From Apostichopus japonicus (Eukaryota; Echinodermata; Holothuroidea; Aspidochirotida; Stichopodidae): a stretch of 64,000 nucleotides of DNA. Position 1 is the first letter of the stretch. Each line of letters opens with the position of its first letter. The notes under the pieces were generated by a model, which searched no databases, had not been told where the DNA came from, and worked only from the letters and a program-made list of their open reading frames with translations. Of the stretch, positions 35,601 to 44,183 are shown piece by piece. The position numbers and the translations under genes were made by a program. The stretch lies in NCBI RefSeq assembly GCF_037975245.1, contig NC_092577.1, positions 4,994,001 to 5,058,000 on the forward strand. The letters run 5' to 3'.

Positions 35601-38013
35601 GTATGTGACGACCTTGGCTCGTAAACACGATAACTCAACAATGGCAAGTTGGATTGAATTCATACTTGGTACATAGATGCGCCATAGTGAGTAGAAGAGC
35701 CCTTATGATTTTGGTGCTATCTCAAGAATATAAATGAGGTCACAGGGTCAAATGTAAACCTTTTCAGAATTGAATCATACTTTGTGTGAAGGTGTTGGTA
35801 GATAGTGGGTACATGATAATGTATGTTCAATGTGATATGATGCACATTATTAGGGGGGAAGAGCCTGACTTGATTTTTGCTAAAACTTGCTTGTAAACAT
35901 GATAAGTTAACATATCAATTGGCAAGGAATCACAATAAGCTTACTGGCTTTCTGGTTTATTTCTAAGATATCTGCCGGCAATTTGGTATAAATGGAAGGT
36001 CTTGTAGATGACATATCAGTTATCAGTACACGATGTGGCTAAAGAAAATGACTTGTGTTGAGTCAATCAGTAAGCAAATCACATCCAGGCCTGCCCAGTG
36101 ACCGAGAGTTGCAAGTGGTCGGAGCGATTTCTTAAAAGGAAACATAGGTTGAGCCTCGCAGAAGAAGTTAACGGGATGTACGGGTAATAGCTCGGGTTTA
36201 AAATTATTTCACAGGTTCGACCAGACGCTCTGCCTGACGTGGTCTTGGTGAAGAAGGTTTTCGGCGATCGCAAGAAACGTCAGCAGAAGAGGAAATGGAA
36301 GCTGAAGACGCTGACCAAGGAGGAAGAGATTATGGATGTGGAGGGAGCACAGAGGTAAGAGGACAACAGTCAGACTTACAAGTCATAATATTGTTGGAAA
36401 ACTTGAGCCTGGTCTACTTGGTAGATTCCAAGCATTGACTGACAAAGTTGAGCAAGATCAGAGGAAAGTTCCTTTGCATTTTGGGGAAGGTCTACTTTGA
36501 TGACAGAGACAAGGTCGAACAAGATCAGAAAAGAAAACTTTCCTTTGTTTTGGGGGGGGGGGGGTGAGAGTTGTGATTGTAAACAGTTCTGATTAATTAA
36601 TTTGTTATAGCTTTTATTAAAGATTATGAAAATGGGCACTCAGTTCTTGTCTTTTTCTTTTCATGTTGTATCATGAATATAAAATATGGAAACATCAAAT
36701 AAGAGGGGAAATTACAAGTAAACACAATTTTTGTTTTTGTGTTTCTAGAGATTACATGGGCTTCCTGGAGGACCTGGAAGAAGATCCAGAATATCGGAAG
36801 AACGTCAACATCTACGTCGGTAAGTGATTGGATTGAACCGGTTATATGTTAGATAGACATAGACAGATAGATGTAACTGGTAAATGGTTACTGGAACATC
36901 TACGTATGTTAGTGATCGGATTGAACCGGTTATATGTTAGATAGACCTCATAGACAGATAGTTGTAACTGGTAAATGGTTACTGGAACATCTACGTATGT
37001 TAGTGATCGGATTGAACCGGTTATATGTTAGATAGACCTCTTGACAGATAGATGTAACTGGTAAATGGTTACTGGAACATCTACGTATGTTAGTGATCGG
37101 GTTGAACCGGTTATATGTTAGATAGACCTCTTGACAGATAGATGTAACTGGTAAATGGTTACTGGAACATCTACGTATGTTAGTGATCGGGTTGAACCGG
37201 TTATATGTTAGATAGACCTCTTGACAGATAGATGTAACTGGTAAATGGTTACTGGAACATCTACGTATGTAAGTGATCGGATTGAACCAGTTATATGTTA
37301 GATAGACATTATACACAGATAGATGTAACCAGTAAGCGGTTACTAGACATAGATACAGCCAATAATTGGTCGATAGATATGTAAATATAGATGTAACCGT
37401 TAAGTGGTTAACAGACATATAGATTCATCCAATAATAGGTAGGTGGAGAATTGATATAACCAGTATGTGGAAGGTAGAGATAGATGTAATCAATCAATCT
37501 AACTGATTTAATCTAACTGATGACATCTATCATAAATGGGACTGAAGATACAGGTCCTGGCCAGCCAAAGGAAACTTGCCTCAGTTTCAGAATATTAGGA
37601 ACAATTGATGATTATTTTTTTTCTCCCTTCTCAAATTTTCTTGTAACTTATACTACTTTAACACTTGCTGATTTAGACTGCTAGCATTTGTACGACTTGA
37701 ACTCACAATTTTATTTTAATACATTATTCTGAAAGAACAATCTCTCTGCTATCAATTTCAAGGTTGAATTTATTTTAATAACATCTCTTTCCCCTTCCCC
37801 CCTACCCCTTCCCCTCACCGTTTTCTTGACCTGACAGATCGGAGTAAGATGGTATCGGTGGAAGTCAGCGAGAGCGGAGACGAAGACGCTCCGCAGATCA
37901 GTCTGCAGGAGATGATGGACGACTTGAACATATCGGACGGGGAAGAACTAGGGGGCGCTGCTGCTCCCGCTCCCGAAGGGATGGAGACCGTCGGAAATAC
38001 AGACCCGATTTGA
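26625..38013 (+). CDS. NMD3: NMD3, 60S ribosomal subunit nuclear export adaptor, complete, 12 coding exons
   Basis: Coding exons: 26625-26668, 27819-27953, 28771-28864, 29674-29883, 30730-30899, 31612-31708, 33043-33160, 34170-34321, 35256-35417, 36215-36354, 36749-36819, 37838-38013 (TGA). Splice sites are GT/AG and phases close to 522 aa (human 503). The N-terminus carries CXXC zinc ligands C17/C20, C32/C35 and C55/C58, with a further CTDC pair at C140/C143. Conserved blocks include ESRELLAICLKKLK, VWTEPHSKR, RIEAKDFWKAV and SHLGHLLKAGD. A basic stretch at about 413-425 (RKKRQQKRKWKLK) fits the nuclear localisation signal. ISLQEMMDDLNISD at about 485-498 matches the leucine-rich CRM1 export signal. 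NMD3 binds the late pre-60S particle and hands it to CRM1 for export, then is released in the cytoplasm. The last six residues lie in a tandem repeat, so the extreme C-terminus may vary. AATAAA at 39019-39024 is a possible poly(A) signal. Confidence 0.96.
26931..27254. mobile_element. Palindromic MITE with an 8-bp target-site duplication, NMD3 intron 1
   Basis: Arms of about 95-100 bp are inverted copies: GGTCACACTAATTAGCGTCA at the left and ACGCTAATTAGTGTGACC at the right, continuing inward through the TCCGGAAACACG / CGTGTTTCCGGA pair. Each arm carries an ACAACTC / GAGTTGT-type short tandem repeat. GGTGAAAG at 26923-26930 and 27255-27262 flanks the element exactly, an 8-bp target duplication. 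No coding capacity. Confidence 0.88.
28950..29025 (-). mobile_element. tRNA-derived SINE head, NMD3 intron 3
   Basis: On the minus strand the B box CCCAGGTTCGAATCCCGG is intact. The anticodon arm TCCGC-ATATAAA-GCGGG pairs fully with a 7-base loop. The D arm is degenerate. A SINE-type body follows to about 28915. A functional tRNA is unlikely because no acceptor stem closes. Confidence 0.55.
31288..31455 (+). mobile_element. Short TIR element, copy 1 of 3, NMD3 intron 5
   Basis: Begins CAGGCATGAGCTTTT and ends CCAGGCTCATCCCTG, imperfect inverted ends. The interior ACTATTATCCTAACACACTG is shared with 34530-34700 and 45998-46117. Length is about 170 bp with no coding capacity. Confidence 0.6.
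31831..32380 (+). mobile_element. tRNA-derived SINE interrupted by a MITE, NMD3 intron 6
   Basis: An A-box-like TGGTAGACTGG at 31833-31843 and a B-box-like GGTACGATTCC at 32239-32250 belong to one SINE, now split by the insertion at 31867-32209. The tail shares GTGGGTTTTTC and TTCCAAATTTGA with the SINE at 15828-16085. Confidence 0.6.
31867..32209. mobile_element. MITE nested in a SINE, TIR plus 6-bp duplication
   Basis: Ends CAGGGATGTGCCCA and TGGGC-ACATCCCTG are inverted copies. CCAATG at 31861-31866 and at 32210-32215 flanks the 343-bp element. The interior has repeated CCGCCCAGCACT blocks and no open frame. Confidence 0.8.
33372..34147. repeat. 129-bp x6 tandem array in NMD3 intron 7
   Basis: Unit starts fall at 33372, 33501, 33630, 33759, 33888 and 34017, an exact 129-base period. 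Each unit contains TAAGCCGTCTGATATTAA and CACCTATACAGCAGCACATT. The last copy is the most diverged and stops about 22 bases before exon 8, so the array abuts that exon's polypyrimidine tract. Confidence 0.93.
34530..34700 (+). mobile_element. Short TIR element, copy 2 of 3, NMD3 intron 8
   Basis: Same family and orientation as 31288-31455: CAGGCATGAGC start, ACTATTATCCTAACACACTG core and CCAGGCTCATCCCTG end. Confidence 0.6.
35121..35272 (+). repeat. Duplicated acceptor and start of NMD3 exon 9
   Basis: The 60-bp block 35121-35180 recurs at 35213-35272, 92 bases later. It holds ACAATAAGGTAACTGAATCT, a CTCAG acceptor and CATCTCCTGGC, the first codons of exon 9. The downstream copy is the real exon start (35256); the upstream copy is a decoy at 35164. 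Confidence 0.9.
35540..35960. repeat. Probable dispersed repeat in NMD3 intron 9
   Basis: It contains a (TG)n run and CTCGTAAACACGATAACTCA, with a related AAACATGATAAGTTAACA later. The style fits a dispersed repeat, but there is no second copy in the window, so the class is unknown. Confidence 0.3.
36807..37345 (+). repeat. 90-bp x6 tandem array seeded at the NMD3 exon 11 donor
   Basis: Copies start at 36807, 36895, 36986, 37076, 37166 and 37256. The first copy covers the last 13 coding bases of exon 11 (ACATCTACGTCG) plus the GTAAGT donor. Later copies have TACGTATGTTAGTGATCGG, with the donor damaged. Decayed units continue to about 37480. Confidence 0.92.
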
Positions 38014-38530
38014 GATATACCGATGTTTGTTAAGTCTTTGTGAGCATGTGCATATGGATGAGTCAAGTCGTTTCTACGGTAATGATAAAAGTCTGATAGT
38101 TTTGTTTGTTAGTATTTGAAGTTTTCATATGGAATTTCCTGGAGGAATGGCGTAAACTCTAGGCTACCCTCGGAGATAAGGACCCGATTTGAGATATGCT
38201 GACGTCTGTAAAGTCTTTGTGAGCATGTGCATATGGATGAGTCATGTCGTTTCCATGGTAACGATAAAAATCTGATATGCTTTTGTTTGTTAGTATTTGA
38301 AGTTTACGTATGGAATTTCCTGGAGGGATGGCTTAAACTCCCAGCAACCCTCAGAGATACAGACCCGATTGAGATATACCCAGTCTGTAAAGTCTTTGTG
38401 AGCATGTGCATATGGATGAGTCATGTCGTTTCCATGGTAATGATAAAAGTCTGATATGGTTTTGTTTGCTAGTATTTGAAGTTTCATATTGAATTTCCTC
38501 ATGGTAATGCTTCAATAGTGGTATCAGGAG
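37990..38530 (+). repeat. 180-bp x3 tandem repeat overlapping the NMD3 stop codon
   Basis: GACCCGATT recurs at 38002, 38181 and 38362 (periods 179 and 181). Each copy also has GTGAGCATGTGCATATGGAT and TTAGTATTTGAAGTTT. The first copy includes the last codons and TGA of NMD3; the other two lie in the 3' UTR or flank. Confidence 0.92.
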
Positions 38531-38621
38531 CTGGGATGAGTGTGACAATAACATATCTAGCTGCCTGGTGTAATTCCCTGGATTGTTTCTGTAGAACCGT
38601 GGCATTCTTCCACTTAACTGT

Positions 38622-38722
38622 CTATCGGTCATCCAGTTGTTTCTTAACAACTGTTTCTTCTCCCGGGACAGTCATCTCTAAGTCTGCTTGCTTGGGTCCA
38701 TCAAAGAAGAGTGGAGTCAAGT
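38622..38722 (-). CDS. Possible last exon of an unrecognised minus-strand gene
   Basis: On the minus strand a very long pyrimidine tract (about 38800 down to 38725) ends in AAAAG. It is followed by 33 open codons and a TAG at 38624-38622. The peptide is charged and protein-like, with pieces such as LTPLFFDGPKQADLEM and ETVVKKQLDDR. I do not recognise the family. If real, it would be the C-terminus of a gene convergent with NMD3, ending about 600 bases past the NMD3 stop. No matching upstream exon was found between 38723 and 44183. A chance open stretch beside a purine-rich low-complexity tract is the main alternative. Confidence 0.28.
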
Positions 38723-41000
38723 CTTTTAGGGAGGGAAGGGGTGAAGAGAGGGAGTGGGGAGAGGGAGTGGGGCAGGGGTGGGGAGGGGAGACTATGAAAG
38801 GCATCAAACACCATTTTGTGGCTTTGGTCAACTGCAGAGGGCACAATGAAAGTTGGTGCATTTCAGGTCCTCTGATAGCAGACATTTATTGGGGGGGGGG
38901 GCGGGCGCACAGGGGGTGGAGGATTATTGTCATTTTAAATTGAATACAGCAGAACTACCTGGAAGGAATCCATGAGAATATGTTGGTTTAAATAATTTTG
39001 CCTCAAAACAATGTTATCAATAAAAACATTTTTTGACAAGTAGTCAAAATTAAATGCTATTCTGTAATTTTAGCTTATGTCAGTTAAATTAATTGTAATC
39101 ATGGATTTATCAAATGTTATTGGATTAATAACAATAATATCAAGATAAAGCCAAACAATATTGATAAAAAAAATAAGATGACATCAACTTCTTGAATAAT
39201 TTGCCTCTGTTTGTCTTTTCTTGTTCTGTTTTTCTTTTTTATTAATATCTCTGGGTAAGACGAGCAGACTCTGTTTTTGATTTAATATTTTTTTCGATAG
39301 TTATTACTGATAACTACAACAAAATTTATGGGGCCTGTGATAGGAGAAAGTTGACAAATGTGGAACAACCTGGGTTAGACCTGACTAGAGAAAATCTAGG
39401 CAGGGACTTGAGAGTTTGTCCTTAGTCACATGATGAGTGACTATGGACATAAGTAGTACTGCAGGTCTCATTAACAGTGTTTTGAAGACCTCCCTGGCCT
39501 TGGGAAGAAAACAGCTGGCTGCAGTTTGCCCTTCTGTGCCATAGATAATTTCTTCTCGTTGATATGCGTCAGTTAACGTCAGCTGTTTCAGTAAACAACC
39601 AGTTAAACAATAACTTATACTTTCATCTCATTTCATTTATTTATTTGTTTTCTCACAACATTTAGGTGATAATAATTGATGTATTAACTTTTATCTTCTT
39701 ACAAAAGATGTTTAATACATTGTTTAATTCTGCTTTCTTTCTCGTGTTGTTGTCATATCATTACATCTGGTAGAAGATAGCAGTCACTAACAGCACACCC
39801 AAATAAACATACTGTTCTTAAGAACAGAGGGCAGCAATCCTAAATAAGAACTACTTGTAATAATCAAAGGTAGTATATGTCATAATACAACAATAATAAG
39901 CACATATAAAGTAACAAAAATACAAAGAGTTGTGAAAGGAAGTGCTCTAAAAAACCTTTATGGCTTACCGAGTAGAGCACTCCCTATACTTAACAATGAA
40001 AATATACAACAATATATATCTCTAAACTAGAAACAAACAAATAATAACAATAAAAGAAAAACCATGTCCCTGACCCCACTCAAACCTCCCGACCCCTGCC
40101 ACGACTTTACCACGTTTCCCCACCCATAACTCCCAGCTAAAAGCCCGCCCTAAAACCTCCCATTCCTACCCTCACCCAACATATGTTGAAATTTTTGCCT
40201 GAAAAAAGGTACATGACATAATACAAATATCAATAGTTGTTTAGAAGGGTCTTAGTTGTTTTTTAAAGAGTAGAAGTGAGCTTGTAGATTTCAAATCACC
40301 TGATAGGGAGTTCCAAACAGTTATTGAATGGTTTCATACATTTAATAGGGCAATGTTTTCTTTGCAGGGATAACAATGTATGTTTGTGTTTTGTCTGGTT
40401 CTGTATATAGTTGTGCGCCTGATAATTATGTTCAAAGAAATTGTTGAATGAAAATGGTACATGCCCTTGTGTTACTTCAACAGTAAAAATAGCAAAATTC
40501 AAGTGGATTAGATCTGATAACTTAAGAAGATTTAGTGAAGAAAAAAAAAATTTTTGCTATACATTCCAAATACAACAAAATTTGTTTTATCAATATTTAA
40601 AGATAATTTATTGGCTTTGAACCATTAATTGAAATGGTTAATAATTCGTTATTAATTTTGTCCTGTACAAGTTTTGAACCTTTTGATTGGTTAAAACCTC
40701 TGTTACTCCCGGAAGTATAACGACGATGATGAAGTCGATGATCATGAAGATGATGATGGAGTCGTCTGTATTTAAAGTACCTTTGGTGTAAAACTCTTGA
40801 CGGGATCAAACGTGGTTTGAAGGTCATCTCAGTTATGTCCGCTGTTTAATTTTAGGATGCTATGAATTGCTACAGTTTTCAGGAAGTATTTTATTGGAGG
40901 CTAAAAATCCATAAAGTATTTCTAGATATGTGAGCAGGTCCCAAATTAAATACTCAAACTGTCAAAGTGATGAATGGATGCTCTGGGAGTGACAGTTAAA

Positions 41001-41353
41001 GGGTGTGAAGACTCGCTCAAAAAGAAACGTCTAATGCCGGTAATCTGACCTAGTTTCGAATGAGGTGTAACAGAAGTGTTAGACACCACCATCGATCCCA
41101 GAAAATACACACACAGCTTGCTACCGTCATTAATTAGACACTAGTGTACAGTCAATACAATACAATACCCACAGCACAGTGTACATAGCAGCGATGGACA
41201 TCTCAGGTCTAGATAAAAGGTTACAAGGTATCACGTTTCATTGCTGTCTGCATTTTGTAGCGACAAGAATAAAAACTTCACTTGCAAGAAACGGAAAGTT
41301 AATTTTTTTTTTTCAGAGGGCGGCACGCGGTTTGGGGCGAGTCTTCAATGCCT
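41001..41353 (+). mobile_element. TIR MITE, member A of an inverted pair
   Basis: Ends TGAAGACTCGC (41006-41016) and GCGAGTCTTCA (41337-41347) are perfect inverted repeats. The body, with CTAATGCCGGTAATCTGACC and GACACTAGTGTACAGTCA, is repeated in reverse at 43147-43508. Short open frames inside are repeat-derived. Confidence 0.8.
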
Positions 41354-43146
41354 TTAAAGGAAAAGTACAAGTTTGATTATCAGTGGCTCTGTCTAGTATA
41401 TTCTGTTAAGTGAACCATTGAGCAAATTTTAGAATATTAATTGGTGAAAACTTTAAAGTTTATCTCTAGATGTAAGGTTTTGTTAAAATGGTGGGAAAAA
41501 AAGTTTTTTCTTCTTGCGGCACAAAATCTAAATGATCATTGTATCGAAAATGGAAAAGAAATGCCATATTAGTCCACGCTTTCAGCTTCCCGGTACGTTG
41601 GTAACTCCCGCCGGCCCTTAATCCTTTTAAGTTATTTTTACCAGTTTCCTTTGCTCTCCGGGAAATTCTTTTCCACAAGTTTTCTTCTTAAAAATTCTTA
41701 GTCTCTCAATCATCCAATTATCTTTTCACTGTATGTTCTACTCTTTGTGTTTTTTTATACCATTCTGAAAGTACTAATTAATGTCATAGTTGATGTTCTC
41801 GCTATTTTGTTTAAACTTAACTCTTCGTAATTTCAAATGATCTGAAATTCAATTGTTCAATTCCATATGTTTGTATAAGATTAATACAATATAACATTAC
41901 TGTATGAAGGTTAGCATTATGAAGGACACTAGAAATACAGCAAGACTTATCTCAGCTAGTGACCAATGATTGGTACGATTGAGTGATCGATACGCTATGT
42001 TTGTAATTGGCATTAGCGCCCTCTATTTCCTCGGAACACCCCCTTTTCGGAAAGTAGTTGTAAAAGTGCAACCTTCTTACATCAAGGTGAAAATGACAAG
42101 GGTTCGTGTGGTTCTGAGTACAACCTTATCACGCGTCAATAGTTTCCAAGGCCAAAGGATTTGGGAGTTTATCCTTTGTTTCGTCCCGTTTTTCAATCAA
42201 AATTCGTTAACTGCGCCAAGAATCACCGCTCGTAGTCGATCATACACGCGACCTGACAAAGCTATACGTCAAACAAAGAAATATTCAACATTAATTTTGA
42301 GGGGGAAAAACGCACATGGACAGCTAAATGAGTCCAAATAGGCTAAAATCAGAGTGAAATATAGCAATTTTCCTGCTAACTTTAAATAATATTATGCGAC
42401 GAAATTCAACATAATCACACGTGGCTGACAGTCAACTATATGAATTCCCTGTACAAGTCTGTTCTTGCATGTTTTCATGAAGAAGCAGCATCCTATTTTT
42501 GCTGTAATTTCATTATTCCTTGTGATTTTGTGGCACAAAAGTATCCCATTACTTCCTCAGGGATCCAGAGGTGACGAAAGAGGGCTGAATCTCAGGGGGA
42601 TGGGAGATGGGAGGGTGGAAGGGGAGGGGAGGGGTGTTGGCGAACTTCGAGGGCAGTATAAAGTTTGTCATTAACTTGACGGGGATATCCACAAAGATTG
42701 GTCTACCTCACCCCCCCCCCCCCGCCACACACACCCAAAGAATAACAGAGGAAGATTCCTATGTATTCACGTATCACATATGTTTGGGATTCACAGGAGG
42801 GCTTTTTGGAGTCCACAAAAAATGGGTGAGATCCGTTTCATTAAGAAATGGTAGGTAGGTACTCTTCTATTATCAAATTTGGGGGATGCTCCTTATTTAT
42901 GAAACCTTCAGGTTTTCACAAACGTGTGTGTGGTGGCCGGGAACGGGGGGGGGGGTCACACCACGGTCCCAGTATCCCGTTCATCGCCACTGAAGAGGAT
43001 TTCCTTCCCCCTGTCGTCCCGGTATGCCACCACAGGTAGTGGTAGAGTGTTTTACCAATCACAGCAAATGTTGTGCAGGCTAATTCTTTCCAATATCGTC
43101 AAAAACTTAAGTCCCTAAACCGAAGACGTCTTCGGATTAAAGGCAT

Positions 43147-43508
43147 TGAAGACTCGTCCGAAACAGCATGCCGCCATCTTTAAAAAGTTAACTTTCCGTT
43201 TTCTTGCAAGTGAAGCTTTCCTCTTGTCGCTACAAAATGCAGAGAGTGATATGGAACGTGATACCTTTTCATCTTTAGCTGGACCTGAGATTTCCATCGC
43301 TGTATCGTTTGTACACTGTGCTGTGGGTAATGACCGCAGCTGTATATACTGACTGTACACTAGTGTCAAAAATCACCGACGGTAGCAAGCTGTGTGTGTA
43401 TTTTCTGGGATTGATGGTGGTGGTGTCTAACACTTATATTACACCTCATTCGAAACTAGGTCAGATTACCGGCATTAGACGTTTTTTTTTGCGCGAGTCT
43501 TCACACCC
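43147..43508 (-). mobile_element. TIR MITE, member B of an inverted pair
   Basis: Reverse-orientation partner of 41001-41353: it starts TGAAGACTCG and ends GCGAGTCTTCACACCC, with GGTCAGATTACCGGCATTAG near the right end. The two copies are 1.8 kb apart and could fold together in single strands. Confidence 0.8.
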
Positions 43509-44183
43509 TAATTAAGCCTATGTACAAGTTTCACTCACAATGTAAGCGAAAGCAAAGGATCTTCAACCTCCCGTGAATGCATTCCTAAGCTATTATAGTG
43601 AGGCACGTGTAGCTTAGGAATAGTTTTACCCAAGTTGTCGTAACCAGGAATGTTATTTAGGATGTGAGTACGTGGGGCCCGGGGAGGGGCTGACGACTTG
43701 GTCGACTGGGATATTCATATAATGCATTTTGACGAACCCCATGAGCAAAATCGTGCTACTTATATGTAGGCTTTGAGATTGGACCTATGGGACCTGAGCT
43801 GACCTTGACCTCAGATATACGTATCTGTCGGACTATTTTAGCACCGTTCTTTATTTCGTTCTAGTTTACGGTTTTTCTCTGCTTCCAAAATGTTGTGGTG
43901 TGAACAGACAAACGCATGATGCAAGTGCTAACTGCCTCTGAATTTGGCTATTTTCACCTAGGCTGTTTTGAATGGCTGTTTCTGGCAACCAGTGATAGTT
44001 TTATTGCCAGTTGATGACCTACACACTGTAGACAAGTCCCAGGCTAGACGTCATCAAAAGATCTTACACGAAGAGGGATTTTACCATTCGTGTCCACGAA
44101 ACTACTGGAAAATGAAACGGAATAAGCGTTGATTTTATGAAGTAAACGAAGAATCGGATGGTTGTATTTACAAAAATTCCACC

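Larger units (their letters stand above)
38014..44183. other. Intergenic spacer between NMD3 and the kinesin gene
   Basis: It begins with a 180-bp tandem repeat (to about 38530), then a candidate minus-strand exon (38622-38722), A/T-rich sequence from 38940 to 40600, and an inverted pair of 350-bp MITEs (41001-41353 and 43147-43508). The stretch 39900-40500 reads like an old retroelement fragment on the minus strand, but no domain is legible. Confidence 0.5.

Noticed and set aside
36948-37418. 156-codon open frame on the minus strand with 30-residue repeats
   Set aside because: It is the translation of the 90-bp tandem array after NMD3 exon 11; 90 is a multiple of three, so the frame stays open by arithmetic.
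39290-39600. Possible minus-strand start exon beginning MAQKGKLQPAVFF
   Set aside because: The frame stops after 23 codons, no GT donor precedes the stop, and it could not be joined to the candidate exon at 38622.
41970-42341. 123-codon open frame between the inverted MITEs
   Set aside because: No recognisable motif, no splice or promoter context, and basic low-information composition. It might be real but cannot be supported.
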